The notes beneath the pieces were generated by a model. That model was not told where the DNA came from, searched no databases, and was given only the letters and a program-made list of their open reading frames with translations. This document shows positions 7,228 through 14,631 of a stretch of 23,051 nt of DNA, piece by piece; the stretch's first letter is position 1; each line of letters begins with the position of its first letter. This stretch comes from Anaerolineales bacterium UBA3071 (lineage in GTDB: Bacteria > Chloroflexota > Anaerolineae > UBA3071): the NCBI GenBank assembly GCA_002366755.1, contig DFBV01000066.1, forward strand, positions 1 to 23,051, read 5' to 3'. Both the position numbers and the translations under genes were made by a program.

Positions 7228-7752
7228 CATGTGAATCGCATCTACCGGCACGTTTTCCACGGTGGCAAAGGTCTCGTCGAAGGAGATCGCCAGCAGTTCT
7301 TTGTAGAACAGAGCCACCAGCGTTATGATGATCAGATCGAGGGCCAACATGATCAACAGGTCGCCGCTGGGCACGGCCAGGATGCTGCCGAAGAGATAAC
7401 TCATCAAGTCCGCCTTGTAGCCCGCCGTCAGGTCCACCAGAATGATGCCCAGGGCCATGCCGATGGCCCACATCACGCCGATGATGGTATCCGCTCGCTG
7501 TCGGGTCCTGCGTTGCACCGCGCCCATTCCCACTGCTGCCGCCACGCTGAAAACGATTGCCCCCAGGACCGGATTGAACTTGAAGAAGTACCCCAGGCCA
7601 ATGCCGCCGTAGGCCGCGTGGGCGATGCCGCCGCTGACAAAAACGATGCGGTTGATGACGACGAGCGTGCCGATGATGCCGCAGGCGATGCTGACCAGCA
7701 CACCAGCCAGCAGGGCGTTGCGCATGAAGCCGAATTGCAGCGCCTCGATCAT
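6925..7752 (-). CDS. znuB: Zinc/manganese ABC transporter permease (ABC-3 family)
   Basis: A 275-residue, highly hydrophobic protein of the ZnuB/MntB/TroC permease family with about seven to nine membrane segments. Characteristic stretches are GIIGTLVVINRIVFVSGGIAHAAYGGIGLG near the N-terminus, DLMSYLFGSIL in the middle and VVGLIMVIALLTMPAAIA, then SYSLNLTSGATIILV near the C-terminus. It would form the inner-membrane channel driven by the adjacent ATPase, with which it overlaps by 4 bases (ATGA), so translation is coupled. It is the last gene of the fur-znuA-znuC-znuB operon and converges with proC. Zinc versus manganese cannot be settled from sequence. Confidence 0.92.
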   Translation of the reverse strand: MIEALQFGFMRNALLAGVLVSIACGIIGTLVVINRIVFVSGGIAHAAYGGIGLGYFFKFNPVLGAIVFSVAAAVGMGAVQRRTRQRADTIIGVMWAIGMALGIILVDLTAGYKADLMSYLFGSILAVPSGDLLIMLALDLIIITLVALFYKELLAISFDETFATVENVPVDAIHMLLLCLIALTVVMMMRVVGLIMVIALLTMPAAIAGQFARDMKRMMVLASILGVLFTTAGLWLSYSLNLTSGATIILVSGTAYLLSLVLKPLMSRVWSESMG

Positions 7753-8570
7753 TGCCGCACCTCCTCCACTTGCGGTGAGCCCGGTCGAACCACGGTGTGT
7801 TCCTGGAAGACGCGATGGGGGACACCGTGAGCAATCAGATCAATGGGGCACTGATACGCAGCCTCCAGCATGTCCGATGTGAGTTGCCTTTCGCCATGGT
7901 AGAACAGCCAGCGGTTGAGGCAGCCTACCGTCTTCACGTACGCGGACACAGCGCTCACGTCGTGCGAGACCATCAAGATGGTGACATGGTCGTTCAGGCG
8001 GCCCAGCAGTTCGTAGATGCTGGTGCTCACCAGGGGGTCAACGCTGGCCATGGGCTCGTCCAGGAGCAGGATTTCGGGCTCCGTGGCCAGCGCGCGGGCG
8101 ATGTAGACCCGCTGCCGCTGCCCGCCTGAAAGCGCACCGATGGGGTGGTGGCGCAGGTCTAGCATCTCCACGCTGCGCAACACCCCCGCAACGACGTCGT
8201 TATCCTCAGCCGTGTAGCGCTGCAGCAGACCCCGCTTCCCCAGTCGTCCCATCCGGACTACGTCCCACACGGTGATGGGGAAGTCGCGATCGAACTCGAC
8301 CGACTGCGGCACGTAGCCGATGTGCCGCCGCCCTTCATTGACGCTCCCGCCCAGGATGTGCACCTGACCCCGCATGGGCGGGACCAGCCCCAGCAGCACT
8401 TTGAGCAGCGTCGTCTTGCCGCCCCCGTTCGGGCCGATCAGCCCGATGAAGTCCAGTTCCTTGACTGTGAGGTTGATGTCCTCCAGTACGGCTTCATGCT
8501 CGTACCCTGCCCAGAGGTGCTGGACGGAGATCACCTCTCGTGCCGTCTCTGTCGTTTCCCTGCGATGCAT
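7749..8570 (-). CDS. znuC: Zinc/manganese ABC transporter ATP-binding protein
   Basis: A 273-residue ABC ATPase of the ZnuC/MntA type. The Walker A motif is GPNGGGKTT (46-54), the Q-loop is GYVPQ (85-89), the signature LSGGQRQR is at 147-154, Walker B ILLLDEP is at 167-173, and the H-loop is MVSHD. The C-terminal tail with NRWLFYHGERQLTSDMLEAAY is typical of metal-type members. The ATG at 8570 has a GGGGAG ribosome-binding site. It is separated from upstream znuA by the palindromic element and overlaps znuB downstream. Confidence 0.93.
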   Translation of the reverse strand: MHRRETTETAREVISVQHLWAGYEHEAVLEDINLTVKELDFIGLIGPNGGGKTTLLKVLLGLVPPMRGQVHILGGSVNEGRRHIGYVPQSVEFDRDFPITVWDVVRMGRLGKRGLLQRYTAEDNDVVAGVLRSVEMLDLRHHPIGALSGGQRQRVYIARALATEPEILLLDEPMASVDPLVSTSIYELLGRLNDHVTILMVSHDVSAVSAYVKTVGCLNRWLFYHGERQLTSDMLEAAYQCPIDLIAHGVPHRVFQEHTVVRPGSPQVEEVRQ

Positions 8571-8581
8571 TTCCGCTCCCC

Positions 8582-8738
8582 TTAGGGCCTGTAAATGAAT
8601 AAGTTCCCCAATCGTGTCATTGCGAGGAGCGCTTTTAGCGACGAAGCAATCTCCTTCTTAGACAAACGTGGGGATTGCTTCGCAAAAAAACGCTCGCAAT
8701 GACATCGTGTCGGGAAGTTATTCTTTTACGGACCCTTA
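8582..8738. mobile_element. 157-bp palindromic MITE-like element between znuA and znuC
   Basis: Almost the entire spacer is one inverted repeat. The left arm reads ttagggcctgtaaatgaata, then agttccc, then gtgtcattgcgagg, and the right arm is its imperfect complement, ending in gacccttact-side bases at 8738. Inner arms gacgaagcaatctcc and ggggattgcttcgc continue the stem. Arms of the gtcattgcgag / cgaagcaatc type are, from memory, a widespread non-autonomous repeat in environmental bacteria. There is no coding capacity. The outer bases of the right arm include the TAA stop codon of znuA. A transcript would form a very long hairpin, possibly lowering znuCB expression relative to znuA. Confidence 0.8.
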
Positions 8739-9680
8739 CTTGCCCAACATGCCAGCGAACGTATCGGCAACTTGGCGCAGGTTGTCCAACCAATCGGTCG
8801 CCAAGGGGCTGATGAGCAATACCTCGCCGCCGATCTCTTTGGCGATGGTCTCCGCAGCCCTGGTGCTGAACTCTGGCTGCGCGAAGATCACCCTGATCTC
8901 CTCTCTCCGGGCACCCTCAATGAGCGCCGCCATCTCTGCCGCGCTGGGCTCCTGTCCGCCAATCTCCACGGGAATCATCTCCAGGCCGAAGTCGCGGGCA
9001 AAATAGCCCCACGCCGGATGGAAGACCATGAATTTGCGGGTTTCCAGTCCCCCTAGCGCTTCTCGAATGGCATCGTCCAGCGCGTCAATGTCCGCCAGGA
9101 AGCCTTCCAGGTTTGACTGGTACGCATCTTGGTGCGCGGGGTCGAGCTGCGCCAGCGCCTCGTAGATCGTTTGCGACTGGATTCTGACCAGCGAAGGCGA
9201 AAGCCAGATGTGTGGGTCGGGGTTTTCCGGCTTGCCCTCATGGCCTTCCTCTCCTTCCCCTTCTTCCCCGTGCTGGTGCGCTGCCATCGGCATCCGCTCG
9301 ATCCCCTCTGTTGTGTCTACCATCAGCATCTCGCTGTTGACAGAGGCGATCTTATCGAGCCAGGCGCTCTCAAAGGGCACTCCGATGCTGACGTAGGCAG
9401 CAGCCTGGCTCAGCGCCTGGAACTGCTCTGGCTTGGGTTCGTAGGTCGCCGGACTGTCCCCGGGCTCCACCATCACATTCACGGTTACATGCTCGCCGCC
9501 GATGCGCTCCACGAAGTACTTCTGCGGAACGATGCTCACGGTGACATGCAGCAGGTCGGTAGGCTCAGGCGTTGCGCTCTGACCGCATCCAGCTAACAGC
9601 GTCGTGGTGGATAGCAAGGCCACAGCTATTATGATGGGCCGTCGAACCAGATGTGCGGGTCGTTCGTTGTTGACAGGCAT
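8736..9680 (-). CDS. znuA: Zinc/manganese-binding lipoprotein of the ABC transporter
   Basis: A 314-residue ZnuA/TroA-family solute-binding protein. The N-terminus has basic residues, a hydrophobic segment and the lipobox LLAGC with C32, so it is an anchored lipoprotein. The metal-binding region shows a His/Glu-rich acidic loop (about 134-150), DPHIWLSP, and FHPAWGYFARDFGL. The first ligand position, usually PHxYEP, reads SPATYEP here, so that histidine is absent, as in some subfamilies. It lies 23 bases downstream of the Fur-family gene and upstream of znuC, completing a high-affinity divalent-metal uptake system. It ends in TAA within the palindromic element. Confidence 0.9.
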   Translation of the reverse strand: MPVNNERPAHLVRRPIIIAVALLSTTTLLAGCGQSATPEPTDLLHVTVSIVPQKYFVERIGGEHVTVNVMVEPGDSPATYEPKPEQFQALSQAAAYVSIGVPFESAWLDKIASVNSEMLMVDTTEGIERMPMAAHQHGEEGEGEEGHEGKPENPDPHIWLSPSLVRIQSQTIYEALAQLDPAHQDAYQSNLEGFLADIDALDDAIREALGGLETRKFMVFHPAWGYFARDFGLEMIPVEIGGQEPSAAEMAALIEGARREEIRVIFAQPEFSTRAAETIAKEIGGEVLLISPLATDWLDNLRQVADTFAGMLGK

Positions 9681-9703
9681 CTTCGCTGACCGTCAGAAAA
9701 GGT

Positions 9704-10129
9704 CTATCCTTCTCTCTCTTGGCAATGGGGACAGAGGCCGAGCAGTTGCAGCAGATGATCGTCCACGCGATAGCCCGTCCTCGCTTCGACACGCTCGATC
9801 AGTGCGTGGAGGTCGTTGTGGCCGGTGAATTCCACTGCCCGGTGGCAGTTTCGGCAGATCAGCGCGTGGCGATGGCCTGCCGAGGCTGGCAGGTAGCCGT
9901 GGCAGCCGTCCTCACGGTGAACGCGACGTACCAGGCTCAACTCCGACAGCAGGTTCAGCGTGCGATAGACGGTGACTAGCCCCAGCTTGCGGTGCACCGT
10001 CTGCGCCTGCTCCAGGATCTCTTGCGGCAAGAGGGGAGCATCCGCGTTCATCAACACTGCTATTACCGCCCGCCGCGGGGCGGTGATGCGGCAACCGGCA
10101 CCGGCAAGGCGTTGTTCCCATTCGGTCAT
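9704..10129 (-). CDS. zur: Fur-family metalloregulator, probably zinc-responsive (Zur)
   Basis: A 141-residue Fur-family repressor with an N-terminal winged helix (LVTVYRTLNLLSELSLV, 51-67), the metal-site segment GHRHALICRNC and two structural zinc pairs, C92-x-x-C95 and C133-x-x-C136. It is the first gene of the znu operon, so it most likely senses zinc (or manganese) and represses its own operon. The ATG at 10129 has an AGAGG site 6 bases upstream. A near-consensus promoter overlapping a perfect palindrome lies directly upstream. The Zur assignment rather than Fur, PerR or Mur rests on the operon partners, not on residue-level proof. Confidence 0.85.
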   Translation of the reverse strand: MTEWEQRLAGAGCRITAPRRAVIAVLMNADAPLLPQEILEQAQTVHRKLGLVTVYRTLNLLSELSLVRRVHREDGCHGYLPASAGHRHALICRNCHRAVEFTGHNDLHALIERVEARTGYRVDDHLLQLLGLCPHCQEREG

Positions 10130-10163
10130 TGCGGCCTCTTAATGAAAAGGTTTTTCAGTAAAG

Positions 10164-10192
10164 ATTATACTGGTGATTGACATTCTTGTCAA
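10164..10192 (-). promoter_or_regulatory. Near-consensus sigma70 promoter of the zur-znuACB operon
   Basis: On the minus strand TTGACA (10187-10192) and TATAAT (10164-10169) are separated by exactly 17 bases. The -10 box lies about 35 bases before the start codon of the Fur-family gene. This is the strongest promoter match in the window. Confidence 0.88.
10177..10192. promoter_or_regulatory. Candidate metalloregulator operator overlapping the -35 box
   Basis: TTGACATTCTTGTCAA is a perfect inverted repeat (6-bp arms, 4-base centre) covering the -35 hexamer. Binding here would block RNA polymerase, which suits autoregulation by the adjacent Fur-family protein. The sequence differs from the classic TAAT-ATTA Fur and Zur boxes. 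Confidence 0.6.
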
Positions 10193-10409
10193 GTGTTCGT
10201 TAGGAAGGGGGAGGGTGTCGCCGGCAGGGCAGGCGAGTGGCTTTTCCAGCGGATGTTGCATTATGGGGGGCACGCCGCGGCACAGCTCACCGATGCTTCC
10301 TGCCGCTCGCTTGCGCTTGGGCAGTGTGATCGGCAAGCCGAGTGCTTGCAGTGATCTGAGTATGATCGGCGTGGCCGTCTGGCTTATCCTCCAGACAGAC
10401 CAGAATGGG
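10193..10409. other. Spacer with a hairpin, no recognisable gene
   Basis: No convincing coding sequence on either strand. A perfect 6-bp stem-loop (GTCTGG-CTTATCCT-CCAGAC, about 10378-10397) follows the methyltransferase final stop and could be a weak terminator. Overlapping open frames here show no family resemblance. Confidence 0.5.
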
Positions 10410-11039
10410 CTATTTGGCGCCCAGGGCGCATAACCAGCCCGAGGCTTTGTCTGGCACAGACTCAAACCAGGCCCGGCTGAATCCGGCTGCGGTGAGCATC
10501 TCCACTATCTCTGCGCCGGAGTAGATTGGGAACTCCATCCGGGCCGCCAGCGCAATCTATTTCTGCTGGTCGGGCGACTCTGTGCTCCCCTCCATCGCCA
10601 GGGCGACCAGCCCGCCCGGCTTCAGTATGCGATGCACTTCCTTCAGATTCGCTACCGGGTCAGGCCAGAAGTAGAATGTTTCAACGGCGATGACCTTGTC
10701 AAAGGATTCGTCGTTGTAGGGTAGGGCCACGACGTTGCCATGTTTGATCTCCACGCGCCCGGCCCACACGGCGGCCGAGTTGCGCTTGCGCGCCTGCTGC
10801 ACCATTTCCTCTGAGTAGTCAACGCCAGCGACAAACCCTTCTATGGCGATCCGGGCGATCAATTGGATCGCCATGCCGCCGCCGCAACCGACGTCCAGCA
10901 TGTGATCGGTCGGCTGCACGTCCAAGAAGCTGATGGCCCATCGGGTCAAGGGTCTGTGTCCCCAGGCTGCCATGTGGCTGAACATCACTTCGCCCAACCA
11001 CCCGCTGGGTTTGCGGGCTTGCTTCCCTATCGTTCTCAT
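10410..11039 (-). pseudogene. Class I SAM methyltransferase interrupted by one in-frame TAG
   Basis: The frame encodes a methyltransferase of 209 positions with motif I MLDVGCGGG (47-55), GVDYSEEMVQQARKR, GNVVALPY, and ILKPGGLVALAMEG. Codon 161 (10557-10559) is TAG. The frame then continues without a shift through IALAARMEFPIYSGAEIVEMLTAAGF-type sequence (split here as IALAARMEFPIYSG and AEIVEML) and ends WLCALGAK with TAG at 10410. The distal part matches the usual C-terminus of this family, so the gene is full length apart from the amber codon. The start ATG at 11039 lies just after the stop of the upstream ICMT-like gene; a GTG at 11060 is an alternative. Without readthrough the product lacks its last 49 residues. 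Confidence 0.75.
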
Positions 11040-11043
11040 GAAC

Positions 11044-11676
11044 CTATTTGCTAGTCTCACTTCTCAGCTTCCTCAGCCCTTTCACGAGATTGATTGCCGG
11101 CACCGCTTCCACATATCGTCGGTATTCCCCTCCCCATTTCCTCAGGTTGAAGTTGTTCTCTGCTTTGAGTAGGTGGGCAATCGCGCCGACCCATACAACG
11201 ATGTAGATTATGGCCAGGACTGTGAAAGGGACCCATCTGCTGAGGATTATGGGGAGCAGGGGGAAGTAGGCCAGTTCAGCAAGATAGCCCGGGTGCCTGA
11301 TCACTCTGTAGGGGCCTTCCCTGATGATAACCACTGTTTCGTGCGCGTCGTGACATCCTCCCCGCTTCTGCCTCATGGAATTGACTTTTGCCTCCAGGGC
11401 TATTGCGGCGATGAAGAGAATCGCCCCCATGATAATCACGACTATGGGGAAGTCCACCCTGGGTAGCCGGGCAAAGAAACTCAAGAATCCCCAGCCGGAC
11501 CATTGGGCGATGGCGGGAAGGAGCCACAAGACGACGAGCGGACAAAACAGCCCGCTACAGCGTCTATCATACGACCTCACGAAGCTAACATTCTTTCTCC
11601 AGAGCTCCTCTTTTATTTCTTTGGCAGCGAGGTCGCCTTGGCTCAGTATTTCCTTCACCAGTCCCTCTCTAGACAT
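11044..11676 (-). CDS. Isoprenylcysteine carboxyl methyltransferase (ICMT/PEMT-like) membrane protein
   Basis: A 210-residue integral membrane protein with about four membrane segments (about 42-60, 76-96, 132-146 and 150-170). The hallmark is GPYRVIRHPGY at 121-131, followed by KAENNF and the terminal YRRYVEAVPAIN. This is the SAM- and lipid-binding signature of the ICMT/phospholipid methyltransferase superfamily. Bacterial members methylate lipids or thiols, or have unknown substrates; I cannot assign one. Its ATG overlaps the end of the ATC-hydrolase-like gene by 8 bases, with an AAGGAA ribosome-binding site inside that gene. It is followed within 5 bases by the amber-containing methyltransferase, so the three form a coupled run. 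Confidence 0.82.
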   Translation of the reverse strand: MSREGLVKEILSQGDLAAKEIKEELWRKNVSFVRSYDRRCSGLFCPLVVLWLLPAIAQWSGWGFLSFFARLPRVDFPIVVIIMGAILFIAAIALEAKVNSMRQKRGGCHDAHETVVIIREGPYRVIRHPGYLAELAYFPLLPIILSRWVPFTVLAIIYIVVWVGAIAHLLKAENNFNLRKWGGEYRRYVEAVPAINLVKGLRKLRSETSK

Positions 11677-12400
11677 TTTCCTTGAACCCCTGTATATTAA
11701 GAAACTCTGGAGGCCATCCTTGTTTTACTTCCCTGCCTCTCTTCCACCGAAAGTCGCACTTCTCACAGCCTTCGGCGATTGTCATGGTCCGAACCAATCC
11801 CGAACCGAACGCTTTGCTCATAGGAAAATCGGTCAAACAGAGAAACGGCGTAAATTCGTCCGCGCCCTGGGCGTGGTAGAATTTGCATATCCCACATTCC
11901 GTATAATCTATGCCAAAATCAAATTCTTCACCGTCACCCTCAACAAATGTGCACACCCAGTCTCCAGGATACCGACGCTTTTGTGATTCTGCTGCCAGTT
12001 TTCTCAGTTTTTTCACAACCAATTTGGTGAACCTCAGTTTCCCAAGGAGGCAAAGCAATAGCCTGGAGTACGCACCAATCTGTGCCTCGACCGCTTCGTA
12101 AATAACCTTTCCGGCTTCCTCCACTGTCTTGCCATGTCTTTTCAAAACTCTGTATAGCGCCAAAGCCTGTGCAGACCCAATGAGGTTCCTCGTCAAGAGA
12201 TTCTTCTTACCGCCAATGTAAGGCAGTTCGGGAATGAGGGCCTCGTATTCTTGGCGAGTTTCTCTGGCGATGGTATCCGTAAGGTCATCGCCGTAATAGG
12301 ATACCAGTATCCTTCTCAGACGTTTTGCTGCCTTGTCGAAGTCCTTCAGGAGTTTCGCTTTTCGAGATGTGTAGTAATCGTCAACCATTTGTTTTTTCAT
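11669..12400 (-). CDS. L-2-amino-thiazoline-4-carboxylate (ATC) hydrolase family protein
   Basis: A 243-residue protein matching the ATC-hydrolase family. Its strongest block runs from VEGDGEEFDFGIDYTECGIC (C169, C172) through LCLTDFPMSKAFG to RTMTIAEGCEKCDF (C212, C215) and ends GWPPEFLNIQ. The founding enzyme opens the thiazoline ring on a route to L-cysteine, but the family is broad and the four conserved cysteines suggest metal binding or redox roles. The ATG at 12400 has a GAGGAGG site inside a 24-codon leader ORF whose TGA overlaps it. It overlaps the ICMT-like gene downstream and sits directly after sufD, pointing to sulfur metabolism. Confidence 0.82.
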   Translation of the reverse strand: MKKQMVDDYYTSRKAKLLKDFDKAAKRLRRILVSYYGDDLTDTIARETRQEYEALIPELPYIGGKKNLLTRNLIGSAQALALYRVLKRHGKTVEEAGKVIYEAVEAQIGAYSRLLLCLLGKLRFTKLVVKKLRKLAAESQKRRYPGDWVCTFVEGDGEEFDFGIDYTECGICKFYHAQGADEFTPFLCLTDFPMSKAFGSGLVRTMTIAEGCEKCDFRWKRGREVKQGWPPEFLNIQGFKENV

Positions 12401-12471
12401 GCCGCATCCTCCTCGAACAGGTAAGTAGCTTCGTATCGCCGCTGCAGCCAGGCGCGCAGCGGGTTGGTCAT
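12397..12471 (-). CDS. 24-codon leader ORF before the ATC-hydrolase-like gene
   Basis: ATG at 12471 begins MTNPLRAWLQRRYEATYL and ends FEEDAA with TGA overlapping the next ATG (ATGA). It contains the GAGGAGG ribosome-binding site of the next gene. The same frame continues upstream past a TAG (12475-12477) to an ATG at 12513 (MVKDDKLHPLEK). I recognise no family. It may be a translationally coupled leader or the 3' remnant of a lost gene. Confidence 0.4.
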   Translation of the reverse strand: MTNPLRAWLQRRYEATYLFEEDAA

Positions 12472-12499
12472 TGTCTACTTTTCCAGTGGGTGAAGTTTA

Positions 12500-13702
12500 T
12501 CATCTTTCACCATGGCCGGCAAGTTCGGCGATTTCGGCAATCCGGGCGTCGAGTTCAGGGCTGAGGCCCTCGATGTCTGCATCCAGAAAGCCGCGGATGA
12601 TCAAGGAGACCGCCTCACGCTCTTCCATCCCCCGCGATTGCAGGTAGGCCACCTGTTCGGGAGCGATCTTGCCGATGCTGGCCTCGTGGCTCATCCTCGC
12701 CTCGGGATGCAAGGACCTCAGGCCGGGAACTGCTTCGATGAAGCCGTCTTCTCCGGCGTCCAGGATCATGCCCGCGCAGTCCACGTGTGCCCGGCAACCT
12801 GGAGCATTGCCAACGAGCAACCCCCGCTGGTAGATGCGGCCGCCGGTGCACACCGCCCGGTGGGCCAGTTCGGCGCTGCTGTTCTCGCCGTTCAGGTAAA
12901 CGTCGCCACCGGTGTCAATGGTTGAGCCCTGGGAGCCCAGGATGATGGTGAGATATTTGGCCGAAGCGTTCTCGCCGTTGAGCCACGTGCGGGGGTTGCT
13001 CTGGATGCTCCTGGCTGGCCGGAGCGAGACATAGTTGCTCACAAACGTCCCGCCCGCCTCCACGATTGTCCCTGAGCGGGGGCGCACCTCGACCTCGGGG
13101 CCCCAACTATGGACCATGCTGCTGGTCAAGCTGGCGCTCCGGCCGACGTAATGCTCGCTGACTCCAAGATGGGCCGCGCTGCTCACATCGGTTCTCGTGG
13201 CACAGCCGGTGATCAGGTGGAGTTCAGCGTCCTCCTCCAGGATGACGACATTGTGAACCGTCTGGGCGATGTCACTGCGCGCGATGTACAGGCAGGCCTG
13301 GACGGGGAAAGGCACTTTGGTTCCCTTTCTCACGCGGATAAAGTACCCCTGGGGCTCTGGCGCCGATGCGCATTGCGCGGTGTATCTGTCCAGGTCGGCC
13401 GGCACCGCTCTCCAATAGTATCTCTCGCGCAGCCAATCGTATTCTTTCAAGGCGTCGGCGATGGGCAACAATTCCAGGCCATCGGTCCGGGCTTGCGCAT
13501 AAAGCGGATGAAAATCACGGAGGATGTAGGTGCCCGAACGGTCCTCGCCCTTGACGTGTACCCCCACGCTAGCCATCACTTCCGCATCGTCCAGCTCCAC
13601 CTGGTCGGGGGAGATCAGCACCGGCCGTTGAGTATTGGGGGCGGTGGCAAACTGGCTCAGGTCAATATCGGCCACCGGGCGCAAATTGGTTGAATTCTCC
13701 AT
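12500..13702 (-). CDS. sufD: SufB/SufD-family Fe-S cluster assembly scaffold
   Basis: A 400-residue SufB/SufD protein, shorter than E. coli SufB. The beta-helix core is visible (VVILEEDAELHLITGC, LNGENASAKYLTIILGSQGS, DVYLNGENSSAELAHRAVC) and it ends with the hallmark HEASIGKIAPEQVAYLQSRG. The position of the E. coli SufB active cysteine (FYC) reads AYL here. Only one SufB/D gene is present, paired with sufC, with which it overlaps (TAATG), so a homodimer scaffold like that of minimal SufBC-type systems is likely. It would accept sulfur and iron to build clusters with SufC. No sulfur donor gene (sufS, sufU or sufE) lies in the window. Confidence 0.88.
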   Translation of the reverse strand: MENSTNLRPVADIDLSQFATAPNTQRPVLISPDQVELDDAEVMASVGVHVKGEDRSGTYILRDFHPLYAQARTDGLELLPIADALKEYDWLRERYYWRAVPADLDRYTAQCASAPEPQGYFIRVRKGTKVPFPVQACLYIARSDIAQTVHNVVILEEDAELHLITGCATRTDVSSAAHLGVSEHYVGRSASLTSSMVHSWGPEVEVRPRSGTIVEAGGTFVSNYVSLRPARSIQSNPRTWLNGENASAKYLTIILGSQGSTIDTGGDVYLNGENSSAELAHRAVCTGGRIYQRGLLVGNAPGCRAHVDCAGMILDAGEDGFIEAVPGLRSLHPEARMSHEASIGKIAPEQVAYLQSRGMEEREAVSLIIRGFLDADIEGLSPELDARIAEIAELAGHGER

Positions 13703-14466
13703 TATCGCCTATGCCTCCTGAGTTCGCAGCGGACACATTCCTGATAGCCATACTTGCGAATCTGGTCGAGGATGATACGAGGGTTCCCTGAGCACCCTAT
13801 GTACCCGTCCAACATGACGTGTGCTCTGTCGGCGTGGACGTAATCCAAGATGTGGCCGGTGTGAGTGATGATCAGGCCCGCCCTTCTCTCTGTCGGCCGG
13901 ATGGCATGGTTTCTGGCCAGCAACTCATTCGTCATCTCCCCAATGACGTTCATCGCCTCCAGGTCGACGCCGGAGTCGGGCTCATCCATCATCACAAACC
14001 TGGGGCGGGTGGCCAAAAGCTGGAATAGCTCGGAGCGCTTGATCTCGCCCCCGGAAAGACCGGCGTTGATGTCGCGCTCCAGAAACGGCTCCATCTGAAA
14101 AGTACTCACCAGTTCATCAATCTCCTGGGCGCGTTGCGGGGCATTGGCGACGGCGTAATCGAGAACCTGCTGCAGCTTGACGCCAGCGATGGTGGGGGGA
14201 CGCTGTTGCGAGACGCCGATGCCCAGCCTGGCCCTTTCGGTGATGTCCAGTTCGATGATGTCATCCCCGTTGAACAAGATCCGCCCTTTGGTTGTCTCGT
14301 ATTCTGGATAACCGACAATGGCCATCATCAACGTGGTCTTGCCACTCCCGTTCGGCCCCAGCAGGGCGTGGACCTCTCCATCGGCGATGACCAGGTCGAG
14401 GTCGTGAAGTATCTCTTGTCCTTCAACCTCAACACAGAGGTCCTTGATTTCCAGGATGTTGGTCAT
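13702..14466 (-). CDS. sufC: Fe-S cluster assembly ATPase SufC
   Basis: A 254-residue ABC-type ATPase of the SufC family. The Walker A motif is GPNGSGKTT (37-45), the Q-loop region is GVSQQRPPTIAGV (characteristic of SufC), the signature LSGGEIKRSE is at 137-146, the Walker B/D-loop FVMMDEPDSGVD is at 157-168, and the H-loop is ITHTGHILDYV. It energises rearrangement of the SufB/D scaffold. The ATG at 14466 overlaps the TGA of a 38-codon relic ORF that supplies the AAGGAAGAG ribosome-binding site. The 3' end overlaps sufD by one base of the start codon. The Cys pair near the end (ECVRCE) is a small oddity. Confidence 0.92.
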   Translation of the reverse strand: MTNILEIKDLCVEVEGQEILHDLDLVIADGEVHALLGPNGSGKTTLMMAIVGYPEYETTKGRILFNGDDIIELDITERARLGIGVSQQRPPTIAGVKLQQVLDYAVANAPQRAQEIDELVSTFQMEPFLERDINAGLSGGEIKRSELFQLLATRPRFVMMDEPDSGVDLEAMNVIGEMTNELLARNHAIRPTERRAGLIITHTGHILDYVHADRAHVMLDGYIGCSGNPRIILDQIRKYGYQECVRCELRRHRR

Positions 14467-14579
14467 TGGATCGCTCTTCCTTGCTGGCGTTCGAGGAATT
14501 TCGGGGGCCAGCCGTCTGGTGTTTCCCCGCCAAACTTGAGTTGAAAGTCGCTCATTTCATGCTCTTCAGCAATGGTCAT
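14463..14579 (-). pseudogene. 3' relic of an ATC-hydrolase paralogue, serving as leader for sufC
   Basis: The 38-codon ORF starts MTIAEEHEMSDFQLK and contains GWPPKFLERQQ. It aligns without gaps with the end of the ATC-hydrolase-like protein encoded at 11669-12400 (RTMTIAEGCEKCDFRWK ... GWPPEFLNIQ). The match extends upstream of the ATG (RT before MTIAE) until an in-frame TGA. Both cysteines of the EGCEKC motif are gone. The stop overlaps the sufC start, and the sufC ribosome-binding site lies inside. I infer that a lost paralogue left its coupled 3' end. The spacer to the methyltransferase stop (14580-14631) holds nothing else. Confidence 0.65.
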
Positions 14580-14631
14580 GGTACGGCTCGTTCGTCATGT
14601 TATCGCCTTTTGATGCCAAACATATCGAGAG

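Noticed and set aside
10139..10465. 108-codon ORF across the zur promoter
   Set aside because: It spans a near-consensus promoter and the end of the methyltransferase, with no recognisable domain.
12475..12513. Reading the 24-codon leader ORF as a 39-residue protein through TAG
   Set aside because: No family match and no ribosome-binding site before the upstream ATG; too short to support a readthrough claim.
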